A stretch of DNA of 5,185 nt from Flavobacteriales bacterium UBA1959 (GTDB lineage Bacteria > Bacteroidota > Bacteroidia > Flavobacteriales_D > Sanyastnellaceae): NCBI GenBank assembly GCA_002336085.1, contig DDEH01000105.1:1-5185 (forward strand), given 5' to 3'. The number at the start of each line of letters is the position of its first letter. Within the stretch, counting starts at the first letter, position 1. Below, piece after piece: positions 1 to 5,185 of the stretch. The position numbers and the translations under genes are program-made. The notes beneath the pieces are model-generated. The model ran no database searches, was not told the DNA's origin, and was given only the letters and a program-made list of their open reading frames with translations.

Positions 1-1259
1 CCTCTACCTCCTGTCCTAGGCTTGCCGTGGTTGAACGGCTTTTTCTTTTTTGATCCTCCTGAACCGGGTGCTTTGGGCCGCTGACCACGTGAGTCACCAT
101 TCAGTTCAAGATGTGGCTTCGCCATGTGCCAAGGATGGTCCGTTATCAAGGGCACTTCCCTATTCATTAGCTGTTGGATGTCCGACATGAACTTCCGTTC
201 GTCCGCCTCGTTCACAAAGGACCATGCGATGCCGGAAGCTCCAGCTCGACCTGTTCGTCCGATCCGATGGACGTACGTTTCAGAGATGTTTGGAATTTCG
301 AAGTTGATTACGTGGCTCACCCCGCTCACATCAATGCCTCGTGCTGCGATATCTGTGGCAACAAGTATTGTGATTGTGCCATTTCGGAAACCTTGCATGG
401 CCCGTTCTCGCTGAGGCTGGCTTTTATTTCCATGAATCGCCGCAGCATTGAGATTGTTTTGAATCAGGTACTTAACCACCTTGTCCGCACCGTGTTTGGT
501 GCGCATGAATACCAGTGCAGTTTCTACTTCTGGTTGCTGGAGTAAATGCACAAGCAAGTCACGCTTGTCGGCTTGCATCACGAACATCATTTGTTGATCT
601 ACCGTTTCTGCAGCAGTGCTCTCACGCGCTACCTCTACCCGAACAGGGTCACGCAACATGGTGTTGGCAAACTCCAATATGTTGGGCGGCATCGTAGCGG
701 AGAAAAACAAAGACTGACGTTCTCGCGGAATGTGTTTGATAATGCGACGCAAGTCATGGATGAATCCCATGTCCATCATGGTATCGGCTTCATCCAAAAC
801 GAAATATTGCAAGTGCTTCAAGTTTACATGGCCTTGCTCTTGAAGATCAATCAGGCGACCAGGCGTGGCAACAACGATGTCGACACCGCGTCGCAGCTTT
901 TGCACTTGGCTTTTTTGATTTACCCCTCCAAAAATAGTCGCTGTGTGGAGCTTAACATGCTTGGTATATTCCAGAATGTTCTCCTCAATTTGAATGGCCA
1001 ATTCGCGGGTAGGCGTTAAAATCAAACCGCGGATGGGCTGGAATTGACCTGAATACCGGTCTTCAGAAAGCCGATGGATCATAGGTAAGCTGAAAGCCGC
1101 AGTTTTGCCTGTACCGGTTTGTGCTACGCCTAAAACGTCTTTTCCATCTAAAACAATAGGGATGGCTTCGGCTTGGATGGGCGTTGGGGTTTCATAACCT
1201 AACGCGTGGATGGCCGAGAGCACATCTGTGCTGAGGCCTAAATCGTCAAATGAATTCAA
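1..1259 (-). CDS. rhlE: DEAD-box ATP-dependent RNA helicase, RhlE type (3' end off the window)
   Basis: This protein unwinds or remodels RNA duplexes using ATP, in ribosome assembly, RNA decay or cold adaptation (family knowledge). I translated 419 codons without a stop or frameshift. The Q-motif region is residues 4-29 (FDDLGLS...TPTPIQ). Walker A is AQTGTGKT 46-53, motif Ia PTRELA 83-88, GG 111-112, Ib TPGRL 132-136, DEAD 156-159 and SAT 187-189. In the second RecA domain are LVFMRTK 249-255, ATDIAARGID 301-310 and HRIGRTGRAG 331-340. A basic glycine/lysine tail begins near residue 390 (GGSKKKKPF at 401-409), so the stop is probably close beyond the edge. There is no ATG between the upstream in-frame stop (1302-1304) and the Q motif. 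I chose TTG at 1257-1259 because it gives the normal short RhlE N-terminus M-NSFDDLGLS; a second TTG lies 21 bases upstream (1278-1280). The RhlE subgroup is inferred; related genomes carry several similar helicases. Confidence 0.95.
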   Translation of the reverse strand, partial: MNSFDDLGLSTDVLSAIHALGYETPTPIQAEAIPIVLDGKDVLGVAQTGTGKTAAFSLPMIHRLSEDRYSGQFQPIRGLILTPTRELAIQIEENILEYTKHVKLHTATIFGGVNQKSQVQKLRRGVDIVVATPGRLIDLQEQGHVNLKHLQYFVLDEADTMMDMGFIHDLRRIIKHIPRERQSLFFSATMPPNILEFANTMLRDPVRVEVARESTAAETVDQQMMFVMQADKRDLLVHLLQQPEVETALVFMRTKHGADKVVKYLIQNNLNAAAIHGNKSQPQRERAMQGFRNGTITILVATDIAARGIDVSGVSHVINFEIPNISETYVHRIGRTGRAGASGIAWSFVNEADERKFMSDIQQLMNREVPLITDHPWHMAKPHLELNGDSRGQRPKAPGSGGSKKKKPFNHGKPRTGGR

Positions 1260-1275
1260 AGGGAGTTGTCTACTG

Positions 1276-1302
1276 AGCAATGGGCTTAATCGCGCGATTG
1301 CT
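1276..1302 (-). repeat. Inverted repeat just upstream of the helicase start
   Basis: The six-base arms AGCAAT (1276-1281) and ATTGCT (1297-1302) are perfectly complementary and enclose 15 bases. In the helicase transcript they would form a hairpin ending 16 bases before the TTG start codon. The arm at 1297-1302 shares three bases with the palindrome at 1288-1299, so the two structures cannot form together. Six-base arms can occur by chance; a regulatory role is inferred from position only. Confidence 0.4.
1288..1299. repeat. Perfect 12-base palindrome AATCGCGCGATT
   Basis: The sequence equals its own reverse complement across all 12 bases. It is flanked by the same four bases, GCTT, on both sides (plus-strand sense). 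It lies 28 bases upstream of the helicase TTG start, where a dimeric DNA-binding protein could act or where a small 5'-leader hairpin could form. I do not recognise it as the site of a named regulator. Confidence 0.45.
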
Positions 1303-1420
1303 TATTACAAAGTTCGAACATTTCTTTCCACGTTCGACGTTTGGACACGAATGACCAAGCTTAACGGGAGTGATTTGGCGCCGGTTTGACCGAGCTTTTC
1401 TCCATGATTGGAAGGACCCA

Positions 1421-1432
1421 AATGACGTCATT
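1421..1432. repeat. Perfect 12-base palindrome AATGACGTCATT
   Basis: This is a second exact 12-base palindrome in the same gap, about 160 bases upstream of the helicase start. Such symmetry suits a dimeric regulator binding site. Under equal base use about 0.1 such palindromes are expected in a gap of this size, so two are mildly surprising but not conclusive. No bacterial regulator is assigned. Confidence 0.4.
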
Positions 1433-1580
1433 GCCGTTCGTCGTTGGCGCGCAACTTGAGTCGAGGGGGCGTGCTCGATGGCATCGGTTTCGCGAACACA
1501 AGGTGAAAAAGGCTCTTTGGAAATATCCGTGCTCAGGCAGCCCCAAAAACAAATCTCCAAAACAAGCAGTTTTATTGAAA

Positions 1581-1613
1581 AAGGCTAATTTTTGCCCTAA
1601 AAAGAGCACTTTT
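1581..1613 (-). terminator. Weak terminator-like region after the CotH gene
   Basis: Read on the minus strand, downstream of the CotH stop, there are two small hairpins each followed by a T run. The first is AAAAG-TGCT-CTTTT (1600-1613). The second is GGC-AAAAATTA-GCC followed by TTTTT (from 1596 down to about 1578). Both stems are short and the region is A/T-rich, so termination may be partial and some transcripts could continue towards the helicase. Confidence 0.35.
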
Positions 1614-1616
1614 AAA

Positions 1617-1634
1617 TCAAAAAACTCAAAAAAC
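1617..1634. repeat. Two tandem copies of a 9-base unit TCAAAAAAC
   Basis: The unit TCAAAAAAC occurs twice in a row and is followed by a partial third copy (TCAC), beginning 8 bases beyond the CotH stop codon. It probably arose by slippage in an A-rich non-coding spacer and needs no functional explanation. Confidence 0.6.
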
Positions 1635-1641
1635 TCACTTT

Positions 1642-3165
1642 TTATTTCAAAAATATGCGAGAGGATTGAATGCGCTGGTCGGTTTCGACCACGACGAGGT
1701 ACACACCACGTGGCCACTCTCGGACATTTATTGCCCAGTGCTGAGACTGGAGCTCGGAATGCACCAATTGACCATTGGTATTGAAAATGCGCAAATTCGT
1801 TTGTTCCCCACCTACATCAATCTGGAGCAGATTAATCGCAGGGTTGGGGTAAACCGTCAAGGGGAGTTTATGCGCTTCCGCTAATGGGTTTAAGGCAGAC
1901 GTGCAGACGAGGTTGTTGTCTATATAGTCAACGCGGTCTTCGACGAATGGCTTGAGCCCGTATAGGGTTCCTCCCATGCCGCCTTGGTTTGAATTGAAGT
2001 TGTTTTCGAACTGATTGTTGGAAAACATCTTATTATCATCCGCGTAAACAGCCTCCTGAACGAGTTCTTTTAATTCATCTAGTCGTGGCTCAATAAATTC
2101 GGGATTGAACCAATTTTCTCGCAGCCAGCACATTTCGGAATGGTACGCCGCGCGCAAAACATCACTCTCCATAATTCGCTTTAAAAGCGGCCGATTTTCA
2201 TTGCCTCCGTCAAAGTCCAAGTCCAGTTCTGCCATATCACCCGGAACGCCAAAAGCATAGCTCCCAAATGTTTCGTTCGAATCCCATTTGATCCACTGCC
2301 AGCGGTTGGTCGTCATGTTGTGATAGAGGTAGTAATTCCGAGCAGAAAGTGTGTAGGTGTCCAAGTTTGAGAACAAATTATCGAGGGCGGCGGACCGGAG
2401 GTAGGGCGTGAGATCCAGGTGATCTGCCAATTGTGTTTCAAATTCATCATCGCTTGCAGTGTTGATGAATGCGATGAGGTCAATCAAGTCGCTCCAATCG
2501 TCGCTCACGTTTTGCTTTAGTTCGTATGCGTCTTCATAAGGCGCTTGATCTGGACCAAGGTATACGAGGCTGGCCTCTCCATCTCCGCCCCCGAAGTTCG
2601 AGCCCGCTTTGAACAGATGACCCTCATCGTCGCCGATGCTTCGGTCCAAGAATTGGTCGTCGATTTGTTCTACAACAGTGTAAAACCCCCAAGGCGCGCC
2701 GTTAAATGTGACTTCTGCGAATGTGGCTCGCGGCGACAATATGCCCGCGGCTTCGCAAACGTCATAGAATACTTTTTCCCGAACAAAAGTGGGGTCTTTG
2801 AAGCCGTTGTTAAAATTGAGCTTTTTCAAAAGGTCATACGATTGGCCTGCAATGAAGCGGTTAAAGTCCACTTTGAATGGCTTTTTATCTCCAGGATGCA
2901 TCATGCTCGAGTTTCCCTTCAAGCGTATTCCTACAGAATCTAATTCCAACGTGCCATCGGTTGTGGTGATGCTAATCCCCGCCGGGATATAGTTCTGATC
3001 ACCATCGTACTCATCGTTGAGTAAGGTCCAAAAATTAGAATTGTAGAAGCTTATATCGACGCCAAGGATTTGATCGCTTTCAAAGACGTTGTCTCCTTCC
3101 ACTTGCCCATGGGCTAGGGCAACGAATAACAGCATGCAAGAGATGAATGAGCAAATGTTCTTCAT
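1642..3165 (-). CDS. Secreted CotH-family (kinase-fold) protein with T9SS type A sorting domain
   Basis: This 507-residue exported protein has a signal peptide (MKNICSF...LLFVALAHG, about 1-20) and a CotH-type domain of about residues 35-415. Family marks are IRLKGNSS (80-87), KKPFKVDFNRF (94-104), KLNFNNGFKDPTFVREK (115-131), NGAPWGFYTVVEQIDDQFL (155-173) and NYYLYHN...WIKWDSNETFG (277-301). A Por-secretion C-terminal domain follows (about 435-507: VYPNP 438-442, FNTNGQLV 461-468, GVYLVVVE 487-494). CotH of Bacillus spore coats is an atypical extracellular-acting protein kinase; whether this homologue is catalytic cannot be decided here, and the WDSN segment carries N297 where many relatives have WDxD. 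The sorting tail predicts T9SS export across the outer membrane and surface attachment or release. It starts 8 bases after the stop of the upstream DUF5684 gene, so the two are probably co-transcribed. Confidence 0.93.
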   Translation of the reverse strand: MKNICSFISCMLLFVALAHGQVEGDNVFESDQILGVDISFYNSNFWTLLNDEYDGDQNYIPAGISITTTDGTLELDSVGIRLKGNSSMMHPGDKKPFKVDFNRFIAGQSYDLLKKLNFNNGFKDPTFVREKVFYDVCEAAGILSPRATFAEVTFNGAPWGFYTVVEQIDDQFLDRSIGDDEGHLFKAGSNFGGGDGEASLVYLGPDQAPYEDAYELKQNVSDDWSDLIDLIAFINTASDDEFETQLADHLDLTPYLRSAALDNLFSNLDTYTLSARNYYLYHNMTTNRWQWIKWDSNETFGSYAFGVPGDMAELDLDFDGGNENRPLLKRIMESDVLRAAYHSEMCWLRENWFNPEFIEPRLDELKELVQEAVYADDNKMFSNNQFENNFNSNQGGMGGTLYGLKPFVEDRVDYIDNNLVCTSALNPLAEAHKLPLTVYPNPAINLLQIDVGGEQTNLRIFNTNGQLVHSELQSQHWAINVREWPRGVYLVVVETDQRIQSSRIFLK

Positions 3166-3173
3166 AGTCGGGT

Positions 3174-3593
3174 TTAAATCAACTCACCTTCGATTACCCG
3201 ATAGCGATCGTAATCACTTTTCCCGAAAGCTAAAATGGGCAAGAAAATTAAGTTCAATAAGAAAAGGCCAACTCCAAATTCGGTTGACTTGCCGAAAACT
3301 TTCGCTAGCCGAAGAGAGTCGATGAGAAAGAGAAATGCAACACCGAGGGCGCCAAAAAAAGGGACTGCTCCTAGAAAGTAGAGCAGTATCCACCAGTCTG
3401 GACGCCGGATGACTTGCGTGTATATGTAGATGTTATAAAATGGAATCAAAATGGCCCAGCCGGGTTGTTCCGCCTTCGAAAACAGTTGCCAACCAGCGAA
3501 AATGGAAACGAGGACAATGGGGAGAAAAGCAAGCGCAAAAGAGGCCGTGATGATACCAATCCAATGAAGAGGGTTTAAGAAAAAATCATTCAT
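3174..3593 (-). CDS. Small DUF5684-type integral membrane protein
   Basis: This is a 139-residue membrane protein of unknown function. Hydrophobic segments lie at about 11-36, 67-92 and 105-123. Between them are the marks I associate with DUF5684: FSKAEQPGWAILIPFYNIYI (38-57), a conserved R-RP-WW pattern at 63-69, LAKVFGKSTEFGVGL (96-110) and a PILAFGKSDYDRY end (119-131). The same kind of segment forms the N-terminal membrane part of some Bacteroidota signal peptidase I proteins, but the serine-lysine peptidase domain is absent. I chose ATG 3591-3593, which puts the first membrane helix at the normal place; ATG 3627-3629 (12 residues longer) is possible. A longer open frame reaching 4037 would run into the signal peptide of the divergent gene and looks non-coding. 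It is first of a two-gene unit with the CotH gene. Function and any link to export are unknown. Confidence 0.85.
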   Translation of the reverse strand: MNDFFLNPLHWIGIITASFALAFLPIVLVSIFAGWQLFSKAEQPGWAILIPFYNIYIYTQVIRRPDWWILLYFLGAVPFFGALGVAFLFLIDSLRLAKVFGKSTEFGVGLFLLNLIFLPILAFGKSDYDRYRVIEGELI

Positions 3594-3750
3594 GGCATTT
3601 AGATATGATGACAATATCGGGGAAAGCATGAAGAATATATGCAGCCAAATGTGGGATTTTTTTATCACGAATCGTCGATGATATGTAGTTTGTTTTTTCC
3701 ATCGATGGGGAACACGTTTCATCATATTTTCGTGTAAACCCTTATTTAAG
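3594..3750. promoter_or_regulatory. Divergent promoter region between the DUF5684-CotH unit and the two-module secreted protein
   Basis: This 157-base A/T-rich gap lies between two outward-facing start codons and should hold both promoters. For the plus-strand gene the best candidate is TAGTTTG at 3686-3692, one base shorter than the Bacteroidota -7 element TAnnTTTG and about 58 bases before the ATG; no convincing -33 element was seen. Symmetric motifs sharing an ATCG/CGAT core lie at 3671-3679 (ATCG-T-CGAT) and 3699-3708 (CCATCGATGG, perfect 10-base palindrome, preceded by a T run). They could bind a regulator serving both directions. No Shine-Dalgarno sequence is clear before either ATG, which is normal in this phylum. 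Confidence 0.4.
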
Positions 3751-5100
3751 ATGAAATACTTGTACGCTCGGTTGTTGGTCGTTTTGTTTTTGTTTTCTCT
3801 AACAGCAAACTCATTCGGCCAGGCGCCTGAAAATGATTTGTGCATGGATGCCATTGATATCAATGAAATCTTTAGCACAGAAACTGGAGAGCAGTTGAAC
3901 GTTGGTCCTTTTTCAAACGTAGACGCCACGGGCGAATCAGAGTTAGCAGCGGATTTGGTGGACGATTGGTTTGATCCATTGGAAGGGGAGTCATTGCCGA
4001 GCGTTGACCAGTCGGTTTGGTTTCGATTCACAGGCAATGGTGAAACCTACCAGATCACGACATACAACGGCCCAGGTGCTGCTATGTATGCAAACGATAC
4101 GCAGGCGGCGCTATACTCTGGCACATGCGACGACTTGACATTGGTCACGGCCAATGATGACCTGAATGGATTTTGGAACGCCAATTGGGGTTGGTACTAT
4201 TCAGTTTTGAACTTTACTGCAGAGGCAGGAGTGAGCTATTGGTTGATGGTCGACGGGTTTAATTGGGAGGATGACGATGCGTTCCAGGGCATGTCCGAAG
4301 GAACGTTTAGTCTTAGAGCTATGAATTCTGAGCCGCTGATTGGCCGCGGTGTTTGTTCTGCTGCCCGCCCAATTGATGAGGTCTTCAACAGTTCATCTAC
4401 GGCTGCTCAATTCGTCGGGCCTTTTGATGACACGGAGCTCGTTACGGGCCTCGGTGTTAACTATGATGCCGATATGACAGGAGCAGAGTGCTGGGAAGAA
4501 GGCACAGACGATGGATCGGTTTGGTTTTCTTTCATCGGAGACGGAAATTCGTACTACTTGGGCATGTTTCAATGCCAATTGAGCAACCAAACATTTGTCT
4601 ACTACTTCGGATTTGATAATCAGCTTGCGCTATACAAAGGAACGTGCGATGGACTTATTCCCGTGGGATGCAGTGAAGACATCGATGCAGCTAATGAGCA
4701 GTATTGGGCTGAAATTGGATTCGACAGCGAAGAAGGCGTGGAGTACTTCCTGCGTCACGACGGATTCCATTACACCAACCAATTGAATGAGTGGTCAGCA
4801 GAAGGAACATTTTGTCTGACGTCTACACTTAGCAATACTGCGCTCGGGTTATCGGAGGTAGAAGCTCCAATTTTCACGGTGTTTCCAAATCCAACTTCGG
4901 AGGGCGTGACCCTCACATGGACAGGCGACGAGAATATCGCTGATGTGACGGCTTTTGATTTAGCTGGCAAGGAGGTCGCTTTCTATTCGAACGTACAGCG
5001 CGGGCAGAATCATGACTTGGGCTTGCCTTCAGGCCTCTACAGCTTAAGAGTTACCACTGAGACTACTTCAGGCATCATTCGCTTGCAGGTCGAGAAGTGA
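3751..5100 (+). CDS. Secreted surface protein with two tandem beta-rich modules and T9SS type A sorting domain
   Basis: This 449-residue exported protein has no known function. A signal peptide (MKYLYARLLVVLFLF..., cleavage probably after NSFGQ, residue 24) precedes two diverged copies of one module, about 28-191 and 202-359. Paired marks are DLCMDAIDINEIF (29-41)/VCSAARPIDEVF (201-212), VGPF (51-54/222-225), VWFRFTGNG (89-97)/VWFSFIGDG (257-265), LYSGTCDDLTLV (121-132)/LYKGTCDGLIPV (294-305), EAGVSYWLMVDGF (158-170)/EEGVEYFLRHDGF (327-339) and EGTF (183-186/351-354). The pattern resembles PPC-like beta-sandwich domains of extracellular proteins. The Por-secretion tail spans about 372-449 (VFPNP 377-381, FDLAGKEV 402-409, GLYSLRV 428-434). 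The second module has more cysteines (C202, C247, C275, C299, C307, C355) than the first (C31, C126). The protein is strongly acidic, with no catalytic motif seen; binding or adhesion is inferred. It is a single-gene transcript with its own terminator. Confidence 0.92.
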   Translation: MKYLYARLLVVLFLFSLTANSFGQAPENDLCMDAIDINEIFSTETGEQLNVGPFSNVDATGESELAADLVDDWFDPLEGESLPSVDQSVWFRFTGNGETYQITTYNGPGAAMYANDTQAALYSGTCDDLTLVTANDDLNGFWNANWGWYYSVLNFTAEAGVSYWLMVDGFNWEDDDAFQGMSEGTFSLRAMNSEPLIGRGVCSAARPIDEVFNSSSTAAQFVGPFDDTELVTGLGVNYDADMTGAECWEEGTDDGSVWFSFIGDGNSYYLGMFQCQLSNQTFVYYFGFDNQLALYKGTCDGLIPVGCSEDIDAANEQYWAEIGFDSEEGVEYFLRHDGFHYTNQLNEWSAEGTFCLTSTLSNTALGLSEVEAPIFTVFPNPTSEGVTLTWTGDENIADVTAFDLAGKEVAFYSNVQRGQNHDLGLPSGLYSLRVTTETTSGIIRLQVEK

Positions 5101-5118
5101 TTGAAAAGAGAACGTTAG

Positions 5119-5155
5119 AAAAAGCCTTGGCGCCATTTTGGTGCTGGGGCTTTTT
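5119..5155 (+). terminator. Strong intrinsic terminator of the two-module protein gene
   Basis: An uninterrupted 17-pair stem begins 18 bases after the stop codon. The outer arm AAAAAGCC (5119-5126) pairs with GGCTTTTT (5148-5155), then three G-U pairs, then GCGCCA (5130-5135) pairs with TGGTGC (5139-5144, one G-U) around a three-base TTT loop. The T run forms the 3' arm on the plus strand. Because the 5' arm is an A run, the element also reads as a terminator on the minus strand. The last 30 bases of the window, after it, show nothing recognisable. Confidence 0.85.
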
Positions 5156-5185
5156 GCTTTGTGGAAACTGCGTCGCTTTAACTGC

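Larger units (their letters stand above)
1260..1641. other. Intergenic gap: helicase 5' leader and CotH-gene 3' end
   Basis: This 382-base stretch separates two genes on the same (minus) strand. It has no gene I can defend: overlapping frames on both strands give peptides with no recognisable family, rich in Arg, Ser and Cys. The part next to the CotH gene (about 1560-1641) is very A/T-rich and terminator-like. The part next to the helicase (about 1260-1510) is more GC-rich and full of small inverted repeats, including ACGT-TCG-ACGT at 1331-1341 and GTTCGAAC at 1312-1319. The helicase promoter must lie here or further upstream, but I could not find a clean Bacteroidota promoter (TTTG, about 20 bases, TAnnTTTG) on the minus strand. 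A long structured leader is plausible because leaders of DEAD-box helicase genes are regulatory in other bacteria; that is inference. Confidence 0.6.

Noticed and set aside
124..1019. Plus-strand open frames opposite the helicase (124-414, 174-545, 515-697, 546-1019)
   Set aside because: They are antisense shadows of a complete DEAD-box coding frame and match no family. Two of them simply mirror the helicase codons in register.
1648..1655. TATTTTTG on the minus strand, matching the Bacteroidota -7 element TAnnTTTG
   Set aside because: It lies inside the last codons of the CotH gene, about 390 bases from the helicase start, and no TTG-type -33 element sits at the right distance upstream.
1270..1784. 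Overlapping open frames in the gap (1270-1560 minus, 1361-1717 minus, 1386-1784 plus)
   Set aside because: Their products have no recognisable domain and an Arg/Ser/Cys-rich composition typical of chance frames, and two run into the CotH gene. None has a clear start signal.
2545..2992. Plus-strand frames opposite the CotH gene
   Set aside because: They lie antisense to conserved CotH motif blocks, so they are shadows of the real gene.
3594..4037. N-terminal extension of the DUF5684 frame giving a 287-residue protein
   Set aside because: The extra 148 residues are low-complexity Ser/Asn-rich and basic sequence, not seen in the family, and would overlap the start and signal peptide of the well-supported plus-strand gene.
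4393..4970. Short frames inside the two-module protein gene (4393-4590 minus, 4595-4786 plus, 4770-4970 minus)
   Set aside because: They are fully contained in a conserved coding sequence, have no family match and show no independent signals.
1..5185. tRNA or rRNA genes, CRISPR arrays, insertion sequences, defence genes
   Set aside because: I looked for cloverleaf sequences, regularly spaced repeats, terminal inverted repeats and transposase motifs and found none. The window reads as ordinary chromosomal DNA with surface-protein genes.

Overview
The window looks like a chromosomal segment of a Bacteroidota bacterium, probably of the Flavobacteriales type. The main evidence is two secreted proteins that end in the Por secretion (type IX, T9SS) C-terminal sorting domain, recognisable by the VYPNP/VFPNP motif near its start and the 'G-Y-v-v' strand near its end. 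T9SS is restricted to this phylum. Supporting signs are the absence of clear Shine-Dalgarno sequences and a stand-alone DUF5684 membrane protein. Nothing marks the region as mobile: there is no transposase, integrase, tRNA, rRNA or CRISPR array. I place it only at phylum level with confidence.

Layout. (1) Positions 1-1259, minus strand: an RhlE-type DEAD-box RNA helicase with all motifs intact, running off the left edge after 419 codons. It has no ATG and appears to start at TTG. (2) Positions 1260-1641: a 382-base gap holding the helicase leader and the downstream end of the next gene. It contains two perfect 12-base palindromes, a competing hairpin close to the helicase start and an A/T-rich, weakly terminator-like stretch. 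(3) Positions 1642-3593, minus strand: a tight two-gene unit. A small DUF5684 membrane protein (start 3593, stop 3174) is followed after 8 bases by a secreted CotH-family protein with a T9SS tail (start 3165, stop 1642). (4) Positions 3594-3750: a 157-base divergent promoter region. (5) Positions 3751-5100, plus strand: a secreted protein with two diverged copies of a beta-rich module of about 160 residues and a T9SS tail. A strong 17-pair intrinsic terminator (5119-5155) closes it.

How the genes may work together. The helicase is a housekeeping RNA-remodelling enzyme and looks separate. The other three genes are envelope or surface genes around one divergent promoter: a small inner-membrane protein, an extracellular CotH-like (kinase-fold) protein and an extracellular two-module protein. 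That the secreted CotH protein acts on, or with, the neighbouring surface protein is a hypothesis from position only. The most interesting points are the T9SS-routed CotH protein paired with a stand-alone DUF5684 protein, the divergent arrangement with a second T9SS cargo, and the TTG start plus structured leader of the helicase.
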